Below are positions 14,121 through 33,000 of a DNA stretch of 64,000 bases, piece by piece. Position numbers and translations under genes: made by a program. The notes under the pieces were generated by a model. The model saw only the letters and a program-made list of their open reading frames with translations. It did no database searches and had not been told where the DNA came from. This DNA comes from Ascaris suum (taxonomy: Eukaryota; Nematoda; Chromadorea; Rhabditida; Ascarididae), in assembly GCA_013433145.1 (NCBI GenBank), contig CM024184.1:4526137-4590136 (forward strand), in the 5' to 3' direction. Position 1 is the first letter of the stretch. The number at the start of each line of letters is the position of its first letter.

Positions 14121-17100
14121 AAAGCCTTTTTCATTTGAGGCGAGAAAAAAGAATGCTGCAGGTAATTAATCGTTTTTGCTAGTTTTGAGGGAAAAAATTA
14201 GAATAGCTATCAGTTGAAATATTTTCAGCATTGAAGAAAAACTTATTCAACTTAAAAGAATTAAGGCGTATAGTAAAAATTTTGGAAGCTATAAAAAATT
14301 TCAAACATCTTAATATAATTGCTGAAAACAAATGTTTAAGCAGTCCTATTTGAGTAGTTTTTTGGATCCTCTAATTTCGCTTAAGAGTATTCCACGTAAG
14401 TCTAGAATTTGGTGGCGTCTAAAATATATGACGATTTTTTGATACCTTAAAAGACTCTTCATATTGCCTTTCGAGTTATTGAGCACTTCTTTCGATCCTT
14501 ATATTTTATTTAACCAAAGCGGAAATATTGACTAGCATCAATGTGGAAATGAAATATGAGCGAACGTAATCGGATGATTACATTGCTTATATGAGGTGTT
14601 TAAGAGTACTCTTTTATTTGTTTTGTGAGTAATAAATCTCTCTTTGTATGTTTTGCAATAAAATTTTTCTCCTTACTCATTAATGATGAGAGAAATGAGA
14701 GAAAATTTTTCATTAAACTAGAAACGAATATTCGTATTTTTAAGGGAAGAGAATGGACATAATAAATGACAGAAGTCCCGACCACTTTAATCGCATATTT
14801 CAAAGCACGATCGTACCTCAATCTTTGCCCCCTTGCCGATCTATCGAAGATTTGGCAATCAATGGTTCTTTTTTTTTGCCAAAAAGTGCACCTCATTGTC
14901 ATTTTAGAAATATTCTTGACCTAAGGATAGGCAGGCATCTAGAGATAAATGTTCACTTACTAGAATCGTAATTTGAACGATACAACGGCTAAAAATGATT
15001 TCATTTCAGGAACGATGCTTATTAGTCCTTATTTCATATGGGAAATACTTTTGTGTCGATTAATCTGAGAGAGATCAGCAATCGACCTTTTAGATTTTGA
15101 GGAATTTATATATGATTTCGATCATTTTATTCAATGCTCTAACGCTCAGGATTGTGAAATTTTTCTTGAAAAGATCCTTTATTGCATATTAACAAGTTCA
15201 ATTCGAGATTTTGCGAGTAATCGTTGGCGATTCTTTGCAATCGACGACTCATTGTTTTCAGTGAAAACTGAGACGTTTAAATTGTGACACAGTGCATTCT
15301 TGAGACAATTCCATACAAAATTGAACATTGCCTACTGTTATTTTCTTCTTGACTACGTTGATCCAATTTGGTCAACATTTTCGCAATCGGAAATAGAGAT
15401 GTTGGAAAATGTGGAAATACGTTTCACGAGAATAGCTTTTCGAAAAATTTCTCCAAGTCAATAGAGTTCGAGTTGTGGAACCGTTGGGCGCGTTTCCGAT
15501 CTCAAATCGCTTGAATATCGTCGATTTGATTTAGACTCCATATTATGATCCAATGGTTTTTCCGGTATTGAATCTGATTTAATATTCTCTCCGTTAGACG
15601 TAATTTAAGACAATGTCTCAGCTTTCAATGTTTTCGGAGGTCTCAGCAGTTAATTCAGTATATGATTCCCTTCGGATCAACAAAGAGTGAAATGAAAGTT
15701 TTGCTATTGTCGTCTAAGCGCCCAATCTTTGGCGTTTACTTAACACCTAAAGCAAATCTACCTCAAAAAAAAGTGCAAATTCATATTCATTTGGGGCCAA
15801 TTTCTTGATTCTCGGTATATCGTGATTTACATTTTTTTTTCTTCTATTTAGTTTCGGATATTCTTTACTCTTCTTGCGGAATAAAGACTTAAAAGAACAA
15901 ATAACGCGAACGTTGACCAATAAAACCCACTGGAGACACGAGAAACTTCCACCATTTCAAGTGAATTCGTTCTAAAGCTTTTAGACTTTTTGTTTTTCCA
16001 CGTGAATATCTGTGATCCTGATTTACTGCATTTTTAAATTACTTTATTGCTATGTTCAAGAAAGAGAAACTATATAAAGTATATGAAAAGAGAAACGGAA
16101 AAGATAAGCTAACGAAGTATCGGAATAGCAAATGTTCGAAAAAGAAAAACAGTAATAACGAAAGTGAAACAAAGAAAAGAAAACCTTATGAGAACGTATC
16201 AAGCAAAGTTTGCGTCTATGCTGTAAGAGATTTTTTTGTCGGAAATTTTCAACCTGGTAGTATGATTTGCCTGATATAATCCTCGAAAAACTTCGGAAGT
16301 GAGGCGATCGAAGCGCTTCAGAGAAATTTGTGTTAATCGACGTGCTAACCAGCGGGAATATACCATTCCAGAAGAGTTCGGTATTATGTGACGAATGTTC
16401 GTCATTAATGCTTCATACATTTACGTTGTAAAGTATGGAACACACAGACAAAAATTTTCGAAGATTTCTTCATGAAAATGGAGCACATCAATCACCAATG
16501 AAGTTCACCGCTACTGCAACTGTAAGATGGAGAGCATCATTATCGACAGAGGAAGCAGCTTTATCGCGTAGACTGAGAAAATAACTTTTGCGAAAGCATG
16601 TCACTTTCACTTATTGGCACTTAATCGCAACAAATTTGGCTAATTTACGAATGGCAGATTGTTTTGCAGAAATCGAAGTCGTAGGCGGGGTCGTTCAGTG
16701 GGTACAAAATTTTCAGATCGTATGCAGAGAGTATAGCATTGCAGCATATTTTAGCGCAAACATCGTTGTTATATTCTGAGAATAAAATGGGCACGAGGCA
16801 AGTCACTGGAGGACACTTCTCAAGATCGTAAAAGTAAATATAGGAATGTCTAGTTTTTGCTTGCAAAATGTTTTGGCGGAAAAGTGCCCTAGTTCGTTTG
16901 AACAGACGCTGAGCTTTCAAGTTTAGAAACAGCTTTTATTAGAAACAACTCTTAAAACTTCAGCTTAATAAAAGAAAGATGCTTTGTAACTGAACGAAAA
17001 GAAACCGACCGGTTAAGTAGAAATAATTTGCGATGTCGGAAAGCGTCGAAGAATGAAACCGAACTATTTGAAATATTCCGCATGAAAAGTTTAATATCGT

Positions 17101-17174
17101 GCCGTTAGCCAATATTTCCTCTAGCAGAAGAGGTCAAACTAATCGGGACGGGGCAACTTTTCGCTGTTGTGAAA

Positions 17175-17460
17175 GTGAGGCGAGCGTGGAAGAGCGAGGA
17201 TGGGAGGAGGAAGGGGAGAGGGAAGAGGTGATTACACCGGTAATGAAACGAGCGCGCATTTTCAAGTTGGAGTGAGAGGTGATTGCGATCTGCTTCCTGA
17301 AAATTTCGGATTTTGCAGACAATGTGTTCATTTTAAAGCTCTATATGTGTGCAACGCCTATTTCATGAAACTTTCGGTTGGGCTTTTTCCATTGACGCCG
17401 AGAAGGTTTGGGTGAGGCGAGTGTGGAAGAAGCTAAACCTGAGCGAGACAAGCGTGGAAG
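17175..17460 (+). repeat. three dispersed copies of a purine-rich 18-19 bp motif
   Basis: GTGAGGCGAGCGTGGAAGA at 17175-17193 recurs with one mismatch at 17412-17430 and in a weaker form at 17443-17460. The surrounding DNA is GC-richer than its neighbours and has short open frames without known domains. Confidence 0.75.
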
Positions 17461-18172
17461 TTTTTTTTGTTCAACCATATTGGTGGTCACAAAATATTCA
17501 TAATTGTTTATTTGATAGGAAAATATCAAGAGAAATATCCTGCCTCAACAATACTAAGAGAAACGATCAGTTTGAGAGCTGACAACTCTCAAAACATCTC
17601 TGCTCGATGTTTCAGGAGATAATCTCAGCTGCAGTTCATCCGACCATGCAAATTACAATAATCGATCAGTGCAAACTGCTTCGAATGGCCAAATTTTCTT
17701 CACCCACAAACCCTGCCCCCTCCTCACTCTCCCTCCTCTCTCCCCACCTCTCACTCTCCTCTCCCTTTCTTTTGTCTGTTCCCGATTTCGTTTACTGTCG
17801 GTTCTTTATTTCGTTTACTGCCTCATGCATTTCAATCTCGCATTCGAAAATGTGTGACAACACCAATGATTGTCTCTTGACATAGTCTACTGAACACTTG
17901 TGTACAACAATTTGATCTGCCCCAGCATATTTCAAAGCAAATGATATCGATTCTCTGCTGCACGTTTCAATAAAAAATTACAATATAGAACCACTCGAAT
18001 TAATGTTTTCATTATGCACAGGCAAATGTGGCTGTGGCCATCTCTTCCAGAGGTCGTGATTTGAAAATTATATCTGTGAGCTATTTGCATATTAAGAAGT
18101 TGCATCTTTCGATGATTCTGCAACTTAGCAACTTTCTTACTGGACATTCTGGATCGCTCGAACGCGTAAGAT

Positions 18173-18214
18173 AGTACTATCGCACTTCTTTGTTCCCCGA
18201 GTACTATCGCACTT
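18173..18214. repeat. 15-bp direct repeat
   Basis: AGTACTATCGCACTT occurs at 18173-18187 and again at 18200-18214, separated by 12 bases. Confidence 0.9.
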
Positions 18215-20079
18215 TATCGTTCACGGCCATGGTAAACACTTTCGTTGCGTTCTTCCTTCATCTCAAGTCTCCACTTAAGCGTATATTCGGCAATTGCAGA
18301 AAGTCCAACTTAGATTAATCCGTGATGCAGACTAGTCGGCTGCAGAATAAGAAGGAATAATTTGCCACGCAAGGTAAAACAAAGAGTTTAACCTCATATC
18401 ATGCAGTTAAAAGGAGATATAACTTTAGGTCACCTCATGTCATGCTATCGAGCCGATAACCTCACGTCCGCATACAATTAAAAAGGATATATTTTACTAT
18501 TTTATTTAATTGTTTAGGTTTTGAGTTGTTAGACTTAATACGCCTCAACGAAGCGAAAAAAAATTTCATTAGGAATATATTCATAATATTTTTTGAATCC
18601 TAGCAATTTCGTTCAACAAAGAAATTCAACAAGCAAATATATCAACAGTTATTCTAATCAAAATGACGATATGACATTCCACAAAATAATAATTACTCAA
18701 AATGCTGACACCTACCCAACATATATGCATAAATATGGTTGTTTAATTACTTCATTTCATATATTAATAAAACCTACGGCTTGAATACAACGAACGTATG
18801 TGGTGGCTAATTTGGCTTTACAAGCATGAAATTCATCAAAAATAAGAACGAAAAATCAATTAGGGGAATTTCATGAGAATGCTTCAATAGAAATTTGATA
18901 GCTTTTAGGAAAAACGCTAAAGTATACAATGAAATGATATAGTCTTAAGAAAATAAATAAAAGCGAGCAAAAGAAAATATGCAATCAAGTTGTGTCCTCT
19001 TATGTGAACTTTGTTTGCTTTAATCAAACATTTACTGGTCTAAAATAAATATGCTTAGCATCCGTTGTCGTAGGGTTATCCCACTTACTCTCGGTTATTT
19101 CCTCTAGCATGCTTGGCTCAATGAGAAGATCATATCATATTTCGTGAAAACGAAGTTTATTGTGAATAAAGTTTTTCCACAGGAAACTAATTTCTCCAAA
19201 GTGCTAGGCTAATGGATCATATATTCGAAAGCGAGAATTTACTGGTTTGCTGAGAGTATAATATCATAACGATTTAGATTATAGAAGCATGCATGCTTTA
19301 AATTAAATTGGGACATTGGAACATGATATGGAGCACCACTAGAAATATAAGACGTGTAAATTATATTACCTTATCTGATCAACGACGGATGGCGAGAATC
19401 GTTAGAAAAAATTAAAGCGATTTGATTTCTTCATGAAGTTCGTGAAGATCTTTGATCAGCTGAGGAAAACTTTTTGAGAGACGCTAGCCACTGTAACTCA
19501 ACACCTTGCCTAGATTTTATCCCATCAACGAATAATGTATCAATGAACATGAATATTGCATTAAAAAATATTAAAGATAAAGTGGCTAGGTTGTTCAAGG
19601 TAAATTTTGCAACTTAAGTTTGACGAATAAAACTGCATCACTCGTTCATTTGAATGGATGCCAATGCTTTTTACGATACTCAAAAGTGCTCGATGAATGC
19701 TTCACTTGCATTATCAACTTCAGTTCTGAATAACTTAAACAAGTAGATCGATAATCTAGAGGATTTTAAATCAATTACCAATGAATCAATTACCTCGAAT
19801 TTGAGTACCTCATGGAATGATTGAAGAAATATTGGGAAAACCACCTATTTCAGCTAAAAATATTTCATATGTTACTAAACAGGAAGTTTCTTGGGAAAAA
19901 TATGGAACAAATTTGATTGTTTTGTTCGTCATACGGTACCATCATGTTGCAGTAAAGGAACTGCCACTTCGAAATAAGCCTTCATAACAAATGGAACGTT
20001 GACAAAGTATCTCTAGCACTCTTCCAATAAACGTTGCAATTAAAAACAAGTTCGGGTTTCGGGATATCATGCAAATGGC

Positions 20080-20093
20080 GGGGGGGGGGGGGG
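20080..20093 (+). repeat. poly-G tract, 14 G
   Basis: An uninterrupted run of 14 G lies in AT-rich DNA, preceded by GGC. Runs this long can form G-quadruplexes. Confidence 0.95.
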
Positions 20094-23000
20094 CAGTTGC
20101 GCCAGCTTCATTACTTTCTTATTTGTAGCTCAACATATACGATGAAAATAAACAAGCCATCAAAAATAAAATTGCCTAACTGAAGGAGAGCTTCATTTCC
20201 ATCTAAGAAAATGTGCGTTTTGTTTTTCCGTAAAGATAAATTTGTGTAATCCCATTTTAAATTCGATGAAAATTTTCTCCATTATTTTTTATTTCAATGT
20301 GAAAAACTTTTTCATTTTATGCTAGTGGAATAGAAAAAAAATTTTGCTTCGAGGCATTTGCTATGAGAATGGCGGATTTAGACTTTTTTTTTAATGCCAA
20401 AATATATAGGAAATATCAGACGTTCGAGGCAAGACAGAGAGAGAGATTGAGGGAAACACGAAAAATGAGGCGTAATAAAAGCTATAGGCAGCCATATGCG
20501 CCAGGAGAAAATAAACGTTGCGTCGTATATAAACGTTCAGTTATGCTTACTGCATAAGATGAGCAGACGCACAGCGGCGGCATTTAGCAATCTGGTTAAG
20601 ACAATCAAATATGTAATTCTCTTCGCAGATTTTTGCTTTTGAAGGAAATGACGTCATAAATATAGCGTTTATTCCAGCCATCGTCACTAGCTTGCTTCTG
20701 ACTTTCCTAATATGGGTCTTATTCCGTATTTTTGCTCTATGAGTCGAATCAGCATGACTTTAATCTTACACGTCTTTTATTTATGTGTTCATAGTGAAGT
20801 ACAGTGTTGTAGGAAACGTGTGGGTAATAGAAAATAGATGGGGTCGTCCATAAGTAAAAAAAAAAAAACACTAGCCGTTGACTATGATGAATCGATGTAT
20901 TTTACTTTGAATCTATTGTAATATCACATTGTTTTTTTTTTCGGGCAATAGCATTTGTCATTAGCCTCTAAGTGTGGAAAAAGATTCCCCTTAATCACGA
21001 GGCAACAAAGAAAGTGAAAAGAAAAGAAAACTTTTTTTTTGTGGTCAATAAGCAAAAAAAATTGCAATTTATAAAATGTAAATGATATTGCACATTTCAA
21101 TTTTAGCAACTTTTATTGAGCTATTTAAAAAACGATATTATAAATTTGTATAGGATATTAAATTTACATTAAACAAGTTTATACTAGAAAAAGTTATATT
21201 AGAAGAGCAGCAACGTATGGATCGTAATGGAAGGATATTGTACGAAATGTCATCGTGGAGTTGTCTCTACTGTAATAAGGACGGCACGATGATTATCGGC
21301 GTCTAAATGTGTTCTAGTAAGAGTTTACATTAAATTGATGCTGAAATTATTGTCGTAAAAATTACATCTCTAGCTTGATAGCAGTCATCGAATGGTTGAA
21401 TCTCTCAGTTGAAAGGGGGACTAACAATTAAGGAAACTTATAAGGAATGAAATTTTATAAACCGTTTAAATTGAACGCCATTTACGAGTGAAAATTTTTT
21501 CCTATTGGAGAAATTTGGCTTCGATGGAGCTATAACTTTAAACGTTAGTGATATATAGTGATTCATTTCGTCAGTTTTTTTTTTCTTCTGCATAATCGTT
21601 GATTATTGAAATATTCTTTTAAACAAGAACTTAAAAGCAGGATAAGATTGCTGAAGAACATTGGGAAGAAATATGCACAACCTATTGTCTTAAATGGAGC
21701 CTATTGCTCGAAATATAGTCTTGAATGAGAAGAAGCAATTAAACTGCTCACTAGGCAAGTGCATTGAAAAATAATAACACAAATTTTATAAGAATGAGTG
21801 ATATATGCTGTTATTTATGAAGGATATGGGACAAAGGGAGTATCGGATGACGACGATGTGAGGCAAGAGGGAGGTGAAGGATATGGGAGAAGCGAAAAGA
21901 GAAGTTGAGGGATGACGATGATCGATCTGCGTTACATCACAGCGACAAAATTATTCCCTTGAATCCGCCTCAGAAAATGAGATGTTTCTCGAGCCACTAT
22001 CCTGAGACATCCTATTTTTGGATTACTCCCTCTTAAATGGACAACTTTGAAGTGGAATAACTCATAAGCATTTTCTCATGCACTTTCTACATAAATAGAT
22101 TGAATTCATTAAATACATTGATGTGAGGTCAATCCACAAAAATATTTTGACGTGATGTGATGCATCTTTCCATTATTTCTTCAATTTTTTGTAAAAAAAA
22201 AAGAAGAATTTTAATGGAATACTAATATTTATTTTTAAATACGTAGTTCAGGTCATATACCTGAACTTGAACTAGAGCTCCAGTGCCGAGTTTCCCATAT
22301 TCCGAGATAATAGGCAATTCTTCTGAAAGGCGAGAATGTACAGTTCTGGAGCAATAGCGCCTTGTCGCTTAAAGCAATTTCAAACTTTTGACATTTAGTT
22401 TGTCATGAGAACTAATGCATGATGATAGGGTTACATCGGTCAAATTCCTTTAAAGTCCTTTTCTGGCCAGTTTTCGCATTGTCTACACCGTTGCCAATAT
22501 CCAGCTTGTCGGATGATACAGTGAATTGCGGAAAAAAAAATAAACGATCGCGAACTTCATGGCGATCCAATCTCAATTTATCAACAGGACTGAATCAAAA
22601 ATAATGCATCGCTGCCTGTGTGGAAAACAAGTTGGACAAAATTTTATAATGTTGAGTCATTCGTAAGTGATAACATAAGTGATAATTTGATAAGTGATAA
22701 GGTAATCCTCAACAGGAAAAAGTGATCTTCAAAGTGCATCAAAAGGTAATAAAAGGTAAATATCAGAACTGTGGCAAATTACAATGTTCCGTGAAGACTA
22801 GCGATCGGTGGCAGGTCCTTGAATGCGTAACACCTTTAAAATGGTTAAAGTATGCTTCTGTGCATCACTTGGAATTTACGATCCATATTCCATAATCATC
22901 ATAGCCGAATAGTAATATATCAGAGTTTTTGCTTCACTCAATTTCTTTTTTTTTTTAACGTCTGTGATAGAGTTTCTCAGGAATCATTCATCCGATCGAG

Positions 23001-26000
23001 TGCTTTCATAAAATTGCCACTGCAAGAAAACACCAAACGACATGACATGAGAAACGTTTTTGCATTTCGTTCATCAGATTAGCCACTTTCATGCTTCATT
23101 AACAATATCATATAGAGAGAGCAGTGTATTCAGATCTTATCTTCGGCCGCTCATCTAATCCTTCTATAGAATATTCCACGTTTTGCAGCATAATTTGTGG
23201 AATGTGTAACCGACCGGTGACAACTGTAGATTTGCAAATCCTTTCGAAGACAATATACCAGAGGAAACTATACAGTACAGGATATTGCCCTAAGGCATAT
23301 GCAGTATTTATTTAATTTCATAGAAATTGCTAATGGTTATCAGCATAGAAGCAACCGGCAGATACACAAATGAGATCAATAAGAGGAAGTGCTTAGGAAA
23401 ATGAATAGAAGTATATTTTGCTATGATATCTCTTCTCCAAAGTTAGTTTCCCCAAATATCCTCCTCTATCCCACTCTCCTTCTTTCTCCCTCACCTTCCA
23501 CATTTCTTCCCCACAATTCTCATAACCCCATAAAATATCATTCTGCTGTTTTCGTAAGCGCTTTTTAAAATGCATCATACGTTTCGTTTGCATTATTATT
23601 GCCCTTTAAAATGAACTAAGAATATGAACTGAGTTAATTGACGTTTAAAACGTTTCAATGACATGCGAATTGGATACTGTAAGCAGCAATTACATGAGTG
23701 AACGAATAATGCATCGAAACGAAAATAAAAATTCATTGACGTGAATAATTTAGGCTTTGTGCAATGAGCAATGCAATTTTCAGCGCACTTATATATTGCG
23801 AGCATTTCCGGAGTTAGTTGCGCTTAGTCACTTCCTTCGTAAATTAGTTCCATCACGAAGTTTCCTTGATTATCTGCTCAATAAAAAGCGCTTCAAATTC
23901 CTCTAAATTGAGCGCGAGATGATATTTGGCTCAACTCCTTAACATAATAATGTGGTAGTGTCGCTGTCTCATTATAAACTGCTGCAATGTTTTGTGTCGC
24001 TAATGGCCTAGCAGAGGACGCTAACGTCCTTCATCAATTGATCACATCCGAATTTCAAAGGCTTTCATAAGTTTGTAAGTTTTAGAACCTCGCTAAAAGC
24101 ATAATAATTGATGCGAAAATTTGCCACATTTGAATTTATTAATGCTTCGTGTTTTTTCCTTGCCAATAACCTAGAGAGACTTTCTGAAACAAAACGTTCC
24201 GTAGCTCCTTTGCGATAGAATAGAACACAGCTGCTTTAAAAAAAAGCCTAAAACATGGACATCAGCATACATACCATGAGCTTGAGGATTCCGACGACCT
24301 GGTCCAGCAAGTTGCTTCTGTTAGAAACTTAATTTGCCACTATTAGAAACATTGAGTTTATTATGTGCAACAAATGCGCAATTGATACCAATCGAAAAGA
24401 AAAACTCAAAGGGCTATAGTATTTTGTTATTTGTTATTGCCATAAAGTAATGTGAAATTTATTGCCGGTTTCTCCTATATAATCCTCCCTAATGGAGTAC
24501 TGTTGAATGGTACTGCTATTTGCTGTTATGCACAGCACTTATAAATGGTACAACCATTGAATATCGTATACAAAAAACATTAATATTTATATACATATGA
24601 GTGTAAAAAATAAATAAATCTAACATATATAAACGCAAAGCGCCACATCTATTTCAAATTTTATTACCTCCTAAATTCCTTGCTGGAAGGAACTTAATTT
24701 TTCTCTTTTCTTCATCATTTCTCAATGCCGAATATTAAATTAGGTGATTTTTTTTATTGCCTTTCCCACTTTGTCATTGCGATAACGTGAAATTGAAGAT
24801 TGCATGGAGAACGGAAATTGAAAATTGAAAATAGTTAAATGTATTGCAAAAGAGAAAAATATTACGCAAAAATTTTGTAAGCAAATTGATCCAAAAAGAA
24901 TTCCGATATGTCAAACTGTTCGCTTTCATTTGTTGCATCGAAAAATATCCTCGATAAGTTGGTTATGCAATCGTGTGCGACAGTGTTTTTGTATCGTCCA
25001 TGTGATTTCGTAAATATCATTTGAAGTTATTTGCAAATGCTTAGGGATAGAATTTTTTGTATCGATTTTGCAAAGAGAAATATGATTTTCGAACGCATAC
25101 AAAGCTGCAATTTATAAGTTAGATGATTTATCAAAATTTTGAGACGTTGCAACTTTTGCAAACTATATGAGTCATTATAAACGATGATTGCGATGATATG
25201 TTTAACAGAATTGCAACAATCCATTACAATTACTGTTGTAATAATATTATTACATAAATACGTATTTGAAGAGATATAGTGAAGGAAGTGTGGATGTAAA
25301 TCAGAGAATGCGATAGGATATATGGTTCTGTAATCTGGAATCCCGCTTACTACGAAAAATTGTACTGATAAGTGGCGATAAATTGCATAAATTTCGTAAT
25401 GAAAACACGCTTATGTTTTCAATGAACCGACTGAATCATACAAATATCCTCCAAAAGATTTACTCTTTTAATTCGGCCGAAAGCCAGTCCATTGAAAAAT
25501 CACATCGTGCAAAAAATTTGAATTCATTTGCAATATTACATTAAAGCTCATTGTGCTGCAATATGATAGCGTTGTAGGAATTCGAATTTCAACAGGGGTT
25601 GCGTTATTGATGGATTTTTATGAAATACATGATAGATTAGAATGTAACAAATGCAGCAATATAATCGACCATGAGGAAAGAAATGAGATCGCTATTCGCC
25701 TTCATATTTACGTTGCTGAAAGATGAAACATATAAACAACAAGAGGAAGTGTTTAATAATTGAAGGGAACATATATGACATCATTAGTATTGGTTTTCCT
25801 AGCGAACATCGGAGATACTAACAACTTGTCAATGATATATTTTGTTCTTTTGCAATTGAAAGTCTCTTTCACAAATAGATGTGAGAAGGGAGGCATGACG
25901 TCTTCATTAAATCATATCACATCCTAAGCTTCTTCATTATTGATCAAACAAATTCGTGATGTTTAAAGCATTTTTTACAATCTTTTATTATTGCGAAGGA

Positions 26001-26144
26001 AATGAACATCTTTCTGAATAGGAATACCAGAAATACACATAAATTTATGAGCTTAAACAACACTGAGACTAGCTGATGGGAACTTATTAAAAAATGATCG
26101 AGAATTGTGTAGCACTACTGAAAAACCGATATATACCGATTGCA

Positions 26145-29860
<3,716 letters not shown>

Positions 29861-29865
29861 GTTAA

Positions 29866-30018
29866 GTAAGAGAAGGTCTGTATGGGAGCCGTGATCTGGA
29901 AAGACGGTTGCTCTTTCAGTGGAAACCACGTTGTCGTGTCGACGTGTCCTCTGGACCTACCATCGAGGTAGTCCTTAATCCTACTACACCCTCACCTAAA
30001 AATGCTGTAAAAAATTAA
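29866..30018 (+). other. GC-rich open frame ending in TAA, possible terminal exon
   Basis: Between stops the frame reads VREGLYGSRDLERRLLFQWK, then a Pro/Thr/Ser-rich tail ending NAVKN. Codon texture differs from the AT-rich neighbours. There is no good acceptor at its start and no recognised domain, so it may be a gene remnant or chance. Confidence 0.2.
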
Positions 30019-33000
30019 TTGGGATCCGATGTGAAGGATGAGAAACACGTGATTTGATCTAGATGAAGGATCATTGTAACTGAAGCGAGCAATATCGGTA
30101 GCATTCGCAACTCTGAGGTTCATGGCTGTCTGCTGTGAGGCATTGTCGTTTTTTAGAGGAAGAGCATAGAAGAATGCGATGGCAAGTTCTGAATCTTAAG
30201 CTTCTTCTCTTCATGCATGAGAAAATGGAAATTCCTCAACTTCAGCGAAATCCCCCACAAATTTGCCATTTGCTAAAATATTACAAAATAATATCTATAA
30301 CTGCACAAAAATCTTATTAATAACAAATAACCTTTATTTCCTTCTATACATCTTTCAGCTTTTATGTAAAAACTCCAAACCTTTCTCATCAAGATCCTCT
30401 ATGAAGAAAGTATGCAACTAGTGGGAACAACTGAGCTATAGTGTAAATGGCTTCTCAGCCAGGTTTTGTATTTAGCGACTGAAAGGACAAGGATAAATGC
30501 GCAGCTTTCAGGATGCAAAAAAATTTTGGATAGAATGGAAGATTGCATAGACGGGAAGAACAAGCAGCCAGCCCACTGATGCTCCAGGAGAATAAACGTC
30601 GAAATAAACGGAGAATAGGTAGTGCAGTCCTAAACATCCCAAAGTGATGTTTCGTTGATTTCGCTGCGAATTGCCGGCGGCTATAAGCGCCTTGGCTGGA
30701 TGCGTAAAGAGGGTTATTGAGCAATTTAGTGAATGTGCTAAAGATGGCGGCGAAGAGGTGATGGCCATCAAGTGCAACTTTTTTAATCCTTGGCGTTTAA
30801 AGATTACGTCGATCGAATTCTCTCTCATTCAGCTATTTGTGGCATAACGTTCCCCACATTTCAAGAAGCTCCAATATAGATATCTTTCCTCGCTTTCATA
30901 GAGAATGAGGAAACACATCTGTAGTCAGCTAGAAAAAGGAGAGGGAATGATAAGTGAAGTAATTGCAAAGAAAAGGGGAAAGAGAGAAGCATGGTGTTCG
31001 TTAGGAAAAAAATGAAGGAAAAAGAGATTATTGTAAAAAGTTTTAGCAACATTCGAAATACTGTGGCAATCAATAGTTTGTGAACGGAAGACCAAGTAAG
31101 AAATACGGCTGAACTTGGCAGCCGTCGCTCGACAGCTTCGGGGTAAATAAACGACGAAGGAAGCCGATTAAGTGCCTTCTGGAGTGCAAATCCACTGGAC
31201 ACTAAGAAAATGTGTGGAACCCAGCGATGAGATTTGCAACGATAGCTAACATTTCACTGCATCTGCTTCATTGATAGCTCACGTTGTATGTTTGTATGTG
31301 CAAGTGAATTCGGCTATTGCGCTTAAGACTGAAATTCACCTGTTTGACGGGTTTTCCAAAATACCATAGCTGCGGCACTTCTCCTTATTCTATGAATAAT
31401 TCATGAGTACGATGCTCAGCGGGATTTAAAAAAAAATCATTAAATAAGTTCAATTGCTCGGCTATTTTCTTCGCTAGCAGCCTACATGAAATTGCATTTT
31501 ATCATGTAACTCAAGTGATCACTGTCAACCATCTAATTTGGAAGAGTCTGAAGTCTTGTTAATGGCAGCTGTTATATATTTCGATAATTGTGTTTCCAAG
31601 CTTATGGAGGAAATTTCACTTCAATACACGGTGATTCTCAAGTATTTCTCCTTTCATCTCTCCTTCGTGCCCTCTTCTAAATGTACGCTTATTTGTGCTC
31701 TCCATAGGAATTACCAAAGAGCATATATATGAACTGTGTTGGAGTTGCAATAGGCTATCAGATAGCATGGCACTCATCTCATGATACTCATCTCACGATG
31801 ATACAGTCATATCTCAGATTTATCAAGGTACAGCCGGCCAACTGGTATGATAACGTTTATACAAATGGAAAAAAAGACTAATGTTGGAGGATTATGCGCA
31901 ATTTACAACGGTAAAGCATTTTCGTAGAAGCACTGCGTTACTTCATATCTTTACTGCAATTTGTATGAAGTATGAAGTAGCAAAATTTTTCAAATCAATC
32001 CCTTAAGCATCCACTTAAATTTTCATACTGCGCTTATCATTTTATCGCCGAATTATCATATCAGATGTAGATCTCATATTGGCCTATCACCATTGCCTTG
32101 TAAGGAATTTTATCTGTTCATCCATTACGTGTAAGATTTTTTTTTGAGTTAATATTGCAGTTTCCTCGCAATATAAGCTTTGAGGTAAAGATAATGCATC
32201 ATAAATATTCGTTTCCATTACTCGCTGATTCTAAATTTATTGTAGTTTTTCGCGAAAGACCGTCTGTAATCGTATTGGTTCATATATTTGAAAAGAGATT
32301 ATTTTTCTTAAAGAAATACTGATCATCTCATGTGTCATATTAGATAAGCAAGATATGGCAGATTTCGGAGGAAAAAAGAGAAAAAAATTCACCGAAAAGT
32401 ATCGAAAAAATAATTTATAATTGCATTTTATTATATTTCATTCAATTTCCGTTTACAAAATGACTTTCCTAAGAAGCATTAATTTTCAACGCATTCGATG
32501 AAAATGATCAAATCGCATTGATTGCATTCAATAAAAATAAGTGATTTTTGCATCAACAATGCAATTTTGATGATATCCTATTGCAATAATCATTGCAAAA
32601 ACATCATTGCAAAAAAAAAAAAAAGAAAACACATCGAACTTTGCAAATCCGATAGGAATTTTTAAAAAATCTTTAATTTATAACTGTAGAGACTGCTGAA
32701 CAATAAAGAGAAACGAATGAAAAATTATATCATAAATTTTACATGAATATATATCGAAATCTTTGAATATTAAATAAAACTCTATTCGATGGATTATATG
32801 CAAAGTCGAATATTCGAAGAAATATTATAGGCCAAAACGTGTAAGTGCAAATGTTATAATTTTAGATTCGAATAGAAATTAAATGAGCAATAATGAAAAT
32901 TTTTTTAAAAAAAGATAACGTAACATAAGAGAATAAATCGTTATTATTAGAAGAGTTTCCGTACGATATAATAAATGAAGCCGATAAAAAGAAAGATGAC

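Larger units (their letters stand above)
14130..26140. other. AT-rich stretch without a recognised gene
   Basis: No domain was recognised in any frame. Structured contents are a thrice-repeated motif at 17175-17460, direct repeats at 18173-18214, related segments near 18390-18492, a 14-base G tract at 20080-20093 and repeats of ATAAGTGATA at 22660-22702. Confidence 0.5.

Noticed and set aside
30508..31202. Minus-strand open frames of 106 and 113 codons
   Set aside because: No domain or convincing splice signals were seen, and the opposite strand is equally open in part. They are probably chance in GC-richer sequence.
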